Source of the DNA: Kiloniellaceae bacterium
Lineage (GTDB): Bacteria; Pseudomonadota; Alphaproteobacteria; Kiloniellales; J153
DNA: 37,475 nucleotides
Assembly: GCA_021776175.1 (NCBI GenBank)
Contig: JAJFGJ010000011.1
Coordinates: forward strand, 1 to 37,475
Direction of reading: 5' to 3'
Of the stretch, positions 25,151 through 32,196 are shown piece by piece (position 1 is the stretch's first letter; each line of letters starts with the position of its first letter). Both the position numbers and the translations under genes were made by a program. A model generated the notes under the pieces. The model had not been told where the DNA came from. It saw only the letters and a list, made by a program, of their open reading frames with translations, and ran no database searches.

Positions 25151-25591
25151 TTATCCTCTGGTTCCGCTTTCAGCCGAATCGCCATCGCCGCTTTCGCCGC
25201 CTTCGCCAGCCTCGGCACCTTCGCCAGCCTCAGCACCTTCGCCAGCCTCGGCACCTTCGCCCTCGCCGCCTTCGCCGCCTTCGCCGCCATCGCCATCTCC
25301 GTCGCCGCCTTCGCCACCTTCGCCGCCGTCGCCGCCGTCGCCGTCGCCGCCTTCGCCACCGCCGCCTTCGCCGCCGTCGCCATCACCACCGTCGCCGCCG
25401 TCGCCATCGCCACCGTCGCCACCATCGCCATCGCCGCCATCGCCGTCGCCGCCTTCACCGGCTTGAGCGGTCTTCAGGACAGGCTTGTACAGGTCGAAGT
25501 CGACCGCGACCGGTGCTATGGCCAAGCCAAGCGCCAGGATGCTTGTCGTCGTCAACAGGGTCAGGGATCGAGTCGCTGAATTGCCACGCAT
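25151..25591 (-). CDS. Exported acidic Gly-Asp/Glu repeat protein
   Basis: A 146-residue protein. The first 44 residues are a leader (MRGNSATRSLTLL, TTSILALGLAIAPVAVDFD, ending KTAQA) that closely resembles the leader of the Hint protein downstream. The rest is repeat: GEG and GDGDGG units, then three copies of AEAGEG, ending ESGTRG. There are no cysteines or folded domain after the leader. Such acidic Gly-rich stretches are expected to be disordered and may bind calcium or coat surfaces; this is inference. The ATG at 25591 has AAGGA ten bases upstream; a TTG three codons earlier is less likely. It is divergent from the ECF sigma factor. Confidence 0.72.
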   Translation of the reverse strand: MRGNSATRSLTLLTTTSILALGLAIAPVAVDFDLYKPVLKTAQAGEGGDGDGGDGDGGDGGDGDGGDGGDGDGGEGGGGEGGDGDGGDGGEGGEGGDGDGDGGEGGEGGEGEGAEAGEGAEAGEGAEAGEGGESGDGDSAESGTRG

Positions 25592-25843
25592 TTTGCACAA
25601 ATCCTTTTGTTGTTGGAGGCCATGTTGTTGGGGCCGTGTAGTCCGGTTTCCTTGTCATGATCGCACCGACTGTTATGAAAACACCTAAGTTCGGAAATTC
25701 TTCCTTAGCGCGCGCAAAAAATTGATCTTCGTGGAGATTTTTCAGTATCCGGGAAGAAACCCGGCGCTGAAGTGTTATCTTTTTAAGATCGCCCTCGCGC
25801 ACCCGGGCAGGGGCCTTGGCATCTGGCGGATGGTTAAAAACTT
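25592..25843. promoter_or_regulatory. Divergent control region: acidic repeat gene / ECF sigma
   Basis: A 252-base gap with starts reading away on both sides. It contains the hairpins CCGGG-aagaaa-CCCGG (25749-25764) and ATCTT-ttt-AAGAT (25777-25789). ECF operons usually control their own promoter and nearby targets, so promoters for both sides are expected here, but I see no box convincing enough to name. Confidence 0.4.
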
Positions 25844-26356
25844 GTGAACGATTCAATCCGCCGAGAGATGCTCGCTTTACTGCCGCGCTTACGGCGCTTC
25901 GCCTATGGATTGACCGGCTCTATCGACGAGGGAGACGATCTGGTGCAAATCACCTGCGAGCGGGCCATACGCAATATCGATACCTGGCAGGTGGGGACTC
26001 GTCTGGATAGCTGGATGTACAGGATTGCCCGCAATCAGTTCTTGAATCAGGTTCGCGCCGGAAAGACACGCGGTCTCCGGCTGGAGGTCGCGGATATCGA
26101 CCGTCATAACTATGTGGATGGCGCCCGCGCCATGGAAGCCCAACTGACCTTGGATGCGGTGCGTGACCTGACCGCGCGCTTGCCGGAGGAACAGCGCAGC
26201 ATCCTGCTTCTGGTGTGCGTCGAAGGGCTTTCCTACAAGGAGGTGTCGGCGGTCCTGGATATACCCATGGGCACGGTGACCAGCCGCCTGGCGCGCGCCC
26301 GCGCGGCCTTGAAGGAAGGCCTCGACGGGCCTGCCGAGGGGAGTTCCAACGAATGA
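25844..26356 (+). CDS. ECF-type RNA polymerase sigma factor
   Basis: A 170-residue extracytoplasmic-function sigma factor that would direct RNA polymerase to a small regulon. Region 2 is visible as LLPRLRRFAYGLTGSIDEGD, LVQITCERAIRNIDTW and RLDSWMYRIARNQFLNQVR; region 4 as LPEEQRSILLLVCVEGLSYK and VLDIPMGTVTSRLARARAAL (helix-turn-helix). Region 3 is lacking, as expected. The GTG start at 25844 has only a weak ribosome site but gives a normal N-terminus. The stop overlaps the anti-sigma start (ATGA at 26353-26356), so the two products are made together. Confidence 0.93.
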   Translation: MNDSIRREMLALLPRLRRFAYGLTGSIDEGDDLVQITCERAIRNIDTWQVGTRLDSWMYRIARNQFLNQVRAGKTRGLRLEVADIDRHNYVDGARAMEAQLTLDAVRDLTARLPEEQRSILLLVCVEGLSYKEVSAVLDIPMGTVTSRLARARAALKEGLDGPAEGSSNE

Positions 26357-27015
26357 CCCGGGAAATCGATGACGAAACCTTGATGGCCTATGTCGACGGT
26401 GAGCTCGACGAGGCGACGGCGCGCGATGTCGAGGCCGCGATGGCCGCCAGCCCGGATTTGGCCGGCACGGTGCGTTCGTTGCGCGAAGGTGCCATGTCGC
26501 TGCACGCGGCCTTCGCCGAACCCATGCGCGGCCAAGTTCCTGGCTGCCTGATCGAGACTATCGATGCCGGTTTCGCGGCGAGGAAGCGGAGCGCTTCCAG
26601 GAATCCCTGGTATGGACGCCCGGCCTACGCCGCCATGGCTGCTTCGGTCGCGGTTTTGATCCTTGGCCTGGGCGGGACCTACGTCTTCGTGGATCGTCAA
26701 GTCGAGCAGCGCCTCGCCAACCTGGAGGCGGCGCGCGCCGCCGACCGGGATATCATCCAGGCGACAATCGCCACGGCGCTGGAAAAACATCTCAGCGGTG
26801 TGCCGGTGGCATGGCGAAATCCGAATAGCGGCAGCAGCGGCCGGGTCGAGGCGATACGGACCTTTCGCAGTTCAGCGGGCCAATGGTGCCGTGAATATAT
26901 CCTCGAAACCGCCTTGCGTACGCAAGGCGATCCGAGCGAAACGCGGCGCGCTATCGCGTGCAGGGACGCCGAGGGCCGCTGGCGGACCCGCCTGGTATTG
27001 ACCAGCGAAAGTTAG
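26353..27015 (+). CDS. Membrane anti-sigma factor with 17-kDa-antigen-like sensor domain
   Basis: A 220-residue partner of the overlapping ECF sigma gene. Residues 1-60 are the cytoplasmic anti-sigma domain (LMAYVDGELDEATARDVEAAM, then SPDLAGTVRSLREGA) without the His-Cys zinc motif. One membrane helix spans about 91-113. The periplasmic part has a helix (115-147) and a domain reading AWRNPNSGSSGRVEAIRTF, WCREY (Cys179) and IACRDAEGRW (Cys203), the same pattern as the 127-residue protein encoded at 23562-23945. Release of the sigma factor by regulated proteolysis or by a ligand of the periplasmic domain is inferred. A longer upstream frame exists but overlaps the sigma gene. Confidence 0.88.
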   Translation: MTREIDDETLMAYVDGELDEATARDVEAAMAASPDLAGTVRSLREGAMSLHAAFAEPMRGQVPGCLIETIDAGFAARKRSASRNPWYGRPAYAAMAASVAVLILGLGGTYVFVDRQVEQRLANLEAARAADRDIIQATIATALEKHLSGVPVAWRNPNSGSSGRVEAIRTFRSSAGQWCREYILETALRTQGDPSETRRAIACRDAEGRWRTRLVLTSES

Positions 27016-27172
27016 CTAAACGCCATGGTTGAAAAACTAGCCCTAACACTCCCTTAACCGGCTTTGTGGTATCCCGGTTCCTGCACACTAGCCTTGGGGC
27101 GAGAGTCCGCGTGTTCGTTGCAACGCGCTGGCCGGCGACCGGGTCCGGGGAATATAGAGAAAAGGGAATTCC

Positions 27173-28495
27173 ATGGTACAATCGGCAGGATCCAGAGGCC
27201 GCGCCGGCGTGGCGGAAGAGATGACGGGTAACGCCCCGGGCGAGGTCCTGGACCAGCTCCGCCAGGAAATAGACAGCGTCGCGGAGGTCGCCCAAACCAT
27301 TCAAGCGATTGCCAGGCAGACCAACCTTCTAGCCCTGAACGCGACGATCGAGGCGGCGCGCGCGGGCGAACTTGGCAAGGGCTTCGCCGTGGTCGCCGGG
27401 GAGGTCAAGCAACTGTCGGGCCGGACCAGTCAGGCGACCAAGGAAATCGCCGAGCTTGTCGAGCGGTTGCGGACCCAGACCGAAGCCCTCGCGGCAGGCG
27501 GCGCCGGCTCGGTGGACAAAGCACCCGCCGCGATCCCGGCCGCCGCGCCAGCGGCGATCGCGGTGCACGCCAACCCGACCTTCCAGGTTACACCTCCGGC
27601 CCCGAAACCCTCGGCAAGCGAGGGGCCCGTGTCCGCCAGCGAGCGGCGCCTCGTGCAAAGCACCTTTGCCCAGATTGAACCGATCGCGTCGGTGGTCGCG
27701 CGGACCTTCTATGAGCGATTGTTCGAACTCGACCCCGCCTTGAAAAAGCTGTTCAAGGGAAACATGGAGGAACAGGGTCAAAAGCTCATGACGGTCTTGA
27801 AGATCGCCGTGAAAGGCTTGGATAATTTAGAAAAGCTGGTTCCGGTAGTCGAAGACCTGGGCCGGCGGCACGTTGGCTACGGGGTCAAGGAGCGCGACTA
27901 CGACACGGTCGCGGCGGCGCTAATTTGGACCTTGGATCAGGGCTTGCAAGCCGATTTCACACCGGAAGTCGAGGCCGCGTGGACCACGGTCTACACCGTC
28001 CTCGCCGACACCATGAAGGCGGCGGCCGCCACGGCGCCGAAGCCATCGGCGGCGGCCAAAGCACCGCCCTCCGCCAAGGCGCCATCGCCTCTCAGCGCCG
28101 ACGAAGTGGCGCTGGTGCAATCGACATTCGCCAAGGTCGAACCCATCGCGGAGACCGCCGCCGAGCTGTTCTACGGCCGCTTGTTCGAGCTCGACCCGTC
28201 CGTGCGCGGCCTCTTCAAGGGCGATATGAAAGACCAGGGCCGTAAGCTGATGGCCATGATAAGGACGGCGGTGAAGGGGTTGAACGACCTGGAAAAACTG
28301 GTGCCCGCGGTTCAGGCTCTAGGGCGCGGTCATAAGAGCTACGGAGTCCAGGACAAGCACTACGACACGGTGGGCGCGGCGCTGATATGGACCTTGGAGC
28401 AAGGGTTGAAAGACGACTTCACCGTGGAAGCCGAGACCGCCTGGACCAAGGTCTATGGCGTCCTCGCCGAGACCATGAAGGCGGCGGCGGTTTAA
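27173..28495 (+). CDS. Soluble chemoreceptor signalling tip fused to two globin domains
   Basis: Residues 25-105 are the cytoplasmic hairpin of methyl-accepting chemotaxis proteins, with the conserved tip [20 protein letters not shown] followed by [20 protein letters not shown]. An Ala-Pro linker (106-152) leads to a globin (about 153-287; distal-type Gln201, proximal His233), a second linker, and a second globin (about 308-437; Gln355, His387). Both globins resemble Vitreoscilla haemoglobin/flavohaemoglobin. There is no membrane segment, HAMP or FAD domain. In HemAT the globin precedes the receptor part; here the order is reversed and doubled. AGGGA precedes the ATG. Oxygen or NO sensing that feeds a CheA complex is inferred. 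The two globins are very similar to each other, pointing to internal duplication. Confidence 0.88.
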   Translation: MVQSAGSRGRAGVAEEMTGNAPGEVLDQLRQEIDSVAEVAQTIQAIARQTNLLALNATIEAARAGELGKGFAVVAGEVKQLSGRTSQATKEIAELVERLRTQTEALAAGGAGSVDKAPAAIPAAAPAAIAVHANPTFQVTPPAPKPSASEGPVSASERRLVQSTFAQIEPIASVVARTFYERLFELDPALKKLFKGNMEEQGQKLMTVLKIAVKGLDNLEKLVPVVEDLGRRHVGYGVKERDYDTVAAALIWTLDQGLQADFTPEVEAAWTTVYTVLADTMKAAAATAPKPSAAAKAPPSAKAPSPLSADEVALVQSTFAKVEPIAETAAELFYGRLFELDPSVRGLFKGDMKDQGRKLMAMIRTAVKGLNDLEKLVPAVQALGRGHKSYGVQDKHYDTVGAALIWTLEQGLKDDFTVEAETAWTKVYGVLAETMKAAAV

Positions 28496-28499
28496 AACC

Positions 28500-29303
28500 T
28501 CACTCAAGCTCCAGCCGGTCCAGGCGCAGGCGGTGGCGCGCGTCGCTTAGGCGCGCGGCGGCGGCGTGCACGGCGATGACCACCCCGATCCCGGTTCCGC
28601 CGGCGATTAGGAACATCACCAGTATCTGATACTTTATGGCCTCCAGCGGCTCGACCCCGGACAGGATTTGCCCGGTCATCATGCCGGGCAGCGAGACCAC
28701 CCCGGCCGCCGACATGGCGTTGATAATCGGAATCAGGCCATTGCGTACCGCGCTTTGAACCAGGGGCCGCAAGGCCACGCCGCGGGTTTCGCCCAGCGCC
28801 AACATGGTCTCGATCGCGTTCCGGTCGCGCGCGACGCGCTCGCTCAGGGTATTCATGCCGACCGCGATGCCGGTCATGGTGTTGCCCAGGATCATGCCCA
28901 GCAGCGGAATCGCATAGCGGGGATGATACCAGGGGTCGGCCTGTATCTGCGTCGCCAGGGCGAACAGCATGACCAGCGTGCCGGCGAAAAGGACGGCGCC
29001 GGTGCCCAAGCCATAGGCCCAAAAGCCTCGAAACCTGCGCTCCTGGCGGGCCATGATCTCGCGCCCCGCGAACAGCACCATGATCAGCACCGCCAGGCCG
29101 GTCAGGACCGGCGAGACCAGGGCGAACAAGGTCTTGAGAACCAAACCCATGAGTCCGAGCTGCACACACATGCGCACGGCGGCGATAAGGAACTGGCGCT
29201 CCATGCGCAAGTGCAGCCAGATCGACAAGACGCCGTTCAAAACCACCAGCGACGCGGCCAGGATCAAGTCCGTCCAATCGAGCGTGATGTAGGTCGCGGT
29301 CAT
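28500..29303 (-). CDS. fetB: Iron export ABC transporter permease FetB (UPF0014)
   Basis: A 267-residue inner-membrane permease of the FetB family, which with FetA exports iron and protects against iron and peroxide stress in E. coli. Six to seven hydrophobic segments are present. Family phrases include GREIMARQERRF, GMILGNTMTGIAVGMNTLSE and PGMMTGQILSGVEPLEAIKYQI. The ATG at 29303 overlaps the fetA stop (ATGA), so the longer frame from 29357 is rejected. Two bases remain between its stop region and that of the globin receptor gene, which converges on it. Confidence 0.93.
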   Translation of the reverse strand: MTATYITLDWTDLILAASLVVLNGVLSIWLHLRMERQFLIAAVRMCVQLGLMGLVLKTLFALVSPVLTGLAVLIMVLFAGREIMARQERRFRGFWAYGLGTGAVLFAGTLVMLFALATQIQADPWYHPRYAIPLLGMILGNTMTGIAVGMNTLSERVARDRNAIETMLALGETRGVALRPLVQSAVRNGLIPIINAMSAAGVVSLPGMMTGQILSGVEPLEAIKYQILVMFLIAGGTGIGVVIAVHAAAARLSDARHRLRLDRLELE

Positions 29304-29908
29304 GGCCCCGCGCTTCCGGCTTCCAGCGATGCCCGGCCGCCCGTCATGCGTATCCACCGGCCGGCGAGGCGTTTGGCCAAGGCTTCGTCGTGGGTCGAGA
29401 ACATCATGGACGCGCCGGACTCCAGGCGCTCACGCAGCACCGCTTCGACCGCGCGCGTCGTCTCCTGGTCTAGGACCGAGGTCGGTTCGTCCAGGAGCAG
29501 GACCCGGGGCGATTGGATCAAGACCCGAGCCAGGGCGATGCGTTGGCGCTCACCGGTCGAGAGTTCCACGATCGGGCGGTCCAGCATCCCGGGCGCGAGA
29601 TTCAGGGATGGCAGTAGGCCGCGCGCCGCCGCCGGGTCCGCGAAATGATCGGCGGGGCGCGCCGACCACCAGCCCGGCTCCGCCGCCAGGTAGGTGACCT
29701 GACGGCGCCATCGCGGCGCGGTCATGGCGTTGCGGCCACGCTCGTCCAGACTGACCGCGCCTTCGTTCGGGTCCAAGTCGGCGATGGCGCGCAGCAGGAG
29801 AGTCTTGCCCGAGCCGGAGGGGCCGAGCAGGGCCACCGCCTCGCCCGCCGCGAGGTCGAGATCGACGGGGCTAAGGCCGGGGCGGGTAAGGGCACGTATC
29901 TTCAGCAT
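29300..29908 (-). CDS. fetA: Iron export ABC transporter ATP-binding protein FetA
   Basis: The ATPase partner of FetB, 202 residues from the ATG at 29908. Walker A is GPSGSGKT (29-36), the signature LSTGERQRIALAR starts at 116, and Walker B is VLLLDEPT (136-143) with the D-loop SVLDQET and switch histidine in FSTHDEA. Q-loop residues fall in the VTYLAAEPGWW region, as in FetA. An ATG five codons earlier (29923) is equally open; the remaining upstream frame overlaps the MFS gene end and is not ABC-like. It is preceded on the same strand by the MFS gene, so a three-gene transcript is possible. Confidence 0.9.
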   Translation of the reverse strand: MLKIRALTRPGLSPVDLDLAAGEAVALLGPSGSGKTLLLRAIADLDPNEGAVSLDERGRNAMTAPRWRRQVTYLAAEPGWWSARPADHFADPAAARGLLPSLNLAPGMLDRPIVELSTGERQRIALARVLIQSPRVLLLDEPTSVLDQETTRAVEAVLRERLESGASMMFSTHDEALAKRLAGRWIRMTGGRASLEAGSAGP

Positions 29909-29960
29909 AAGCCCGCACACCATAACCGGGCCCGCGAGTCGCCGATATGGTGGATTTACC

Positions 29961-31187
29961 TCAGGCGGCGGCGAGGGCGAATTTAGGCTTATTCGATATC
30001 GTGAAAACGAGTATGCCGGCACACATGGACAGCCAAAGCGACGTCATCCAAACCAGGCTATAGGATGCGGACAGATCGAAGAAATAGCCGCCAAAGAAAG
30101 CGCCCATGGCCCCGCCAATGGCATGTCCGGCCGCGATCAATCCCATGCTCAGACCCATGATACGCAGGCCCAGGTGGCTGGCCACCAAGCTGGCGGTGAC
30201 CGGTATCGTGGCATAGTCGACCATGCCGAATAGGGCGGAGAAGAGGTAGAGGACTTCGATATCCGTCCCGACCCGCATGAGCACTACAAAGGTCAGTGCC
30301 CTTAAAAGATAGATAATGCCTAGGAGCAGGGGCCGGTTCATCCGATCGGCCAGCCAGCCCGCGCCGATCATGCCCAGCATATTGACCGCCGATAACAGGC
30401 CATAGGCGCCGGCGCTGGGAATCGGCGTGAATCCGCAGAACGCGGCATAGGGCAGGAAATGAGTTTCGATCACGCCGGACGTTGTGATTCCGCAAATCAA
30501 GAAACTCCAAAACAGCACATGGAATGTCGGGCTGCGTGACAAGAACCCTAAATCGGCACGCAGTGTGGATTTGGAGGGCTCGCTTATACCGGCGCGCGCG
30601 ATTTTCTTTGGGGCCGGCGCCATGAAAACCAGCACGCAGGGCACCAGCAGGGCGCAAGCCACGGCCAGACCGGCAAAGCTCCAACGCCAGCTTGCGAAGG
30701 TGAGCAGGCCCGCGATTAAGGGTACGATTAAAAACTGTCCGCCGGTCGCGCCCGAGGTGGCGACCCCCATGGCCAGGCCGCGATGACGCTCGAAGGCTTG
30801 GGCGATGGCAGTCGAAACTACGTGTGTCGCCACGATACCAAAGCCGATGGCGGCGATCCCGCTAAACCCGATCAGGAACACGATGCGATCGCTGGTTGTC
30901 GCGACGATGGCGCACCCCACGGTCAGGGCGCTGAGCCCTACGGCCAGAGCCCGGCGCGACCCTAAGCTGTCCGTGAGGCGTCCCGCGAAGGGCGCCACCA
31001 TGGCCATGACGATGAGCGCGGCGGCCCCCGCGCCTGAAATGAAGCTGCGCGACCAACCCAACTCGGCTTCCCAAACCGGCATCATCAGGCCGAGGGAGGC
31101 CCGTGCCGAAAAGGCGAACGCCAAGGCTAGAAAGCCGAAAAAGACGATCAAAACCTTCTGGGTTTTATGTTCGTGTGCCTGCGCCAT
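29961..31187 (-). CDS. Major facilitator superfamily transporter
   Basis: A 408-residue carrier with twelve predicted helices in two halves. The loop 2-3 motif appears as GRLTDSLGSRRALAVG and the corresponding second-half motif as GWLADRMNRPLLLG. The N-terminal phrase SARASLGLMMPVWEAELGWSR is typical of the oxalate:formate/monocarboxylate (OFA-like) branch. The substrate is unknown. It is divergent from the LysR regulator across a 102-base gap that holds a LysR-type palindrome, so it may be a target together with the sulfatase; uptake of a sulfate ester or a hydrolysis product is plausible but unproven. Confidence 0.88.
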   Translation of the reverse strand: MAQAHEHKTQKVLIVFFGFLALAFAFSARASLGLMMPVWEAELGWSRSFISGAGAAALIVMAMVAPFAGRLTDSLGSRRALAVGLSALTVGCAIVATTSDRIVFLIGFSGIAAIGFGIVATHVVSTAIAQAFERHRGLAMGVATSGATGGQFLIVPLIAGLLTFASWRWSFAGLAVACALLVPCVLVFMAPAPKKIARAGISEPSKSTLRADLGFLSRSPTFHVLFWSFLICGITTSGVIETHFLPYAAFCGFTPIPSAGAYGLLSAVNMLGMIGAGWLADRMNRPLLLGIIYLLRALTFVVLMRVGTDIEVLYLFSALFGMVDYATIPVTASLVASHLGLRIMGLSMGLIAAGHAIGGAMGAFFGGYFFDLSASYSLVWMTSLWLSMCAGILVFTISNKPKFALAAA

Positions 31188-31266
31188 GGACCATTTCCCG
31201 CAATGAATTTCGTAAGAATTTGGGGCCTGGGCTTGGCAGGCACAAACGATACCTGGCGGGCTGGAG

Positions 31267-31281
31267 TTTAGTTGAGCTAAA
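31267..31281. promoter_or_regulatory. LysR-type operator (T-N11-A palindrome)
   Basis: TTTAG-ttgag-CTAAA is a perfect inverted repeat with the T-N11-A core of LysR regulator sites, in the gap between the divergent MFS and lysR genes. It lies only eight bases before the lysR ATG, touching the ribosome site, so it suits autoregulation. Confidence 0.6.
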
Positions 31282-31289
31282 GTGAGGCC

Positions 31290-32162
31290 ATGACCTTACG
31301 GCTCCAAGATCTCTACACTTTCGTTGTCGTTGCCCGCGCGGGCAGCATGAAGCAAGCCGCCGCGATCCTTGGCGTTACCGCGGGCGCGGTCAGCCAACGC
31401 ATTCGGGGGTTGGAGGAACGCCAGGGCGGGCGCCTGTTCGAACGGACCCGCGAGGGGGTTAGCTTGACCGGGCGCGGTAAGCGGCTTCACGAACCCCTCC
31501 ACAAAGCCTTTGGGATCATCGAAGAGGTGGCGCAATCCTCAAACCTCACACACCGCCTTAGGATCAACGCGGCGGCCGGTTTCGCGGCGTCCTGGCTGGT
31601 GCCGCGTTTAGGTGATTTCACCCAGGCTCATCCAGAGGTTTCGATTTCCATAGAGACCGATGCGCGGCTGATCGATTTCCGTCACGAGCCGGTCGACCTC
31701 GGCATCCGCCACGGACTGGGCGATTACCCCGGTTTGGAGACTCATCGGATCGCGGCGCCGGGCATGGTGGTGATTGCCAGCCCGGATTTGCTCGAAAACG
31801 GCCCGGTCCTGCGCGAACCCGCCGATTGTCTGAACTTCACCCTGCTCCAAGACATCCATCAGCGGGACTGGGCCCTATGGTTCAAGGCCCTGGGTGTCGA
31901 TGCGTCCAAAGCGCGATACGGGCCGTCTTTTTCCGACGATGGCCTCCTGGTGCGCGCGGCGATGGAGGGGCAGGGCTTGGCCCTGGTCCGCGAATTCTTC
32001 GCCACCGACGGGCTGGTGGAGGGCAAGATAAAACGCGCCCTCGATATCTCTTGCCCGGTGGAGTTTGCTTATTACCTGGTCGGCCTGCCGGAAACTTTCG
32101 AACGGCCGGCGGTAAAACGTTTTCTGGCCTGGCTGATACCGGATGCAACGTCAGAGGTCTGA
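31290..32162 (+). CDS. LysR-family transcriptional regulator
   Basis: A 290-residue regulator. The N-terminal winged helix-turn-helix is LYTFVVVARAGSMKQAAAIL followed by GVTAGAVSQRIRGLEER, of the GcvA-like subgroup (SVSQRI signature with AGAVSQ). The effector domain shows ASWLVPRLGDFTQAHPEVSI and VDLGIRHGLGDYPGLETHRI and ends in FLAWL. The ATG has GAGG only two bases upstream. It lies 34 bases before the sulfatase on the same strand and is divergent from the MFS carrier; in several proteobacteria a LysR gene next to betC controls choline-sulfate use. Control of these two neighbours is inferred from arrangement and from the operator before it. Confidence 0.92.
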   Translation: MTLRLQDLYTFVVVARAGSMKQAAAILGVTAGAVSQRIRGLEERQGGRLFERTREGVSLTGRGKRLHEPLHKAFGIIEEVAQSSNLTHRLRINAAAGFAASWLVPRLGDFTQAHPEVSISIETDARLIDFRHEPVDLGIRHGLGDYPGLETHRIAAPGMVVIASPDLLENGPVLREPADCLNFTLLQDIHQRDWALWFKALGVDASKARYGPSFSDDGLLVRAAMEGQGLALVREFFATDGLVEGKIKRALDISCPVEFAYYLVGLPETFERPAVKRFLAWLIPDATSEV

Positions 32163-32196
32163 ACCTGGAAAAGACGTTTTTGAGAGGACCGTTTCG

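Noticed and set aside
24750..25466. Plus-strand frame encoding a Pro-Ser repeat (PPSPPSPS)
   Set aside because: It is the complement of the Gly-Asp/Glu tail repeats. The minus-strand reading has a leader, a ribosome site and a paralogue; this one has none.
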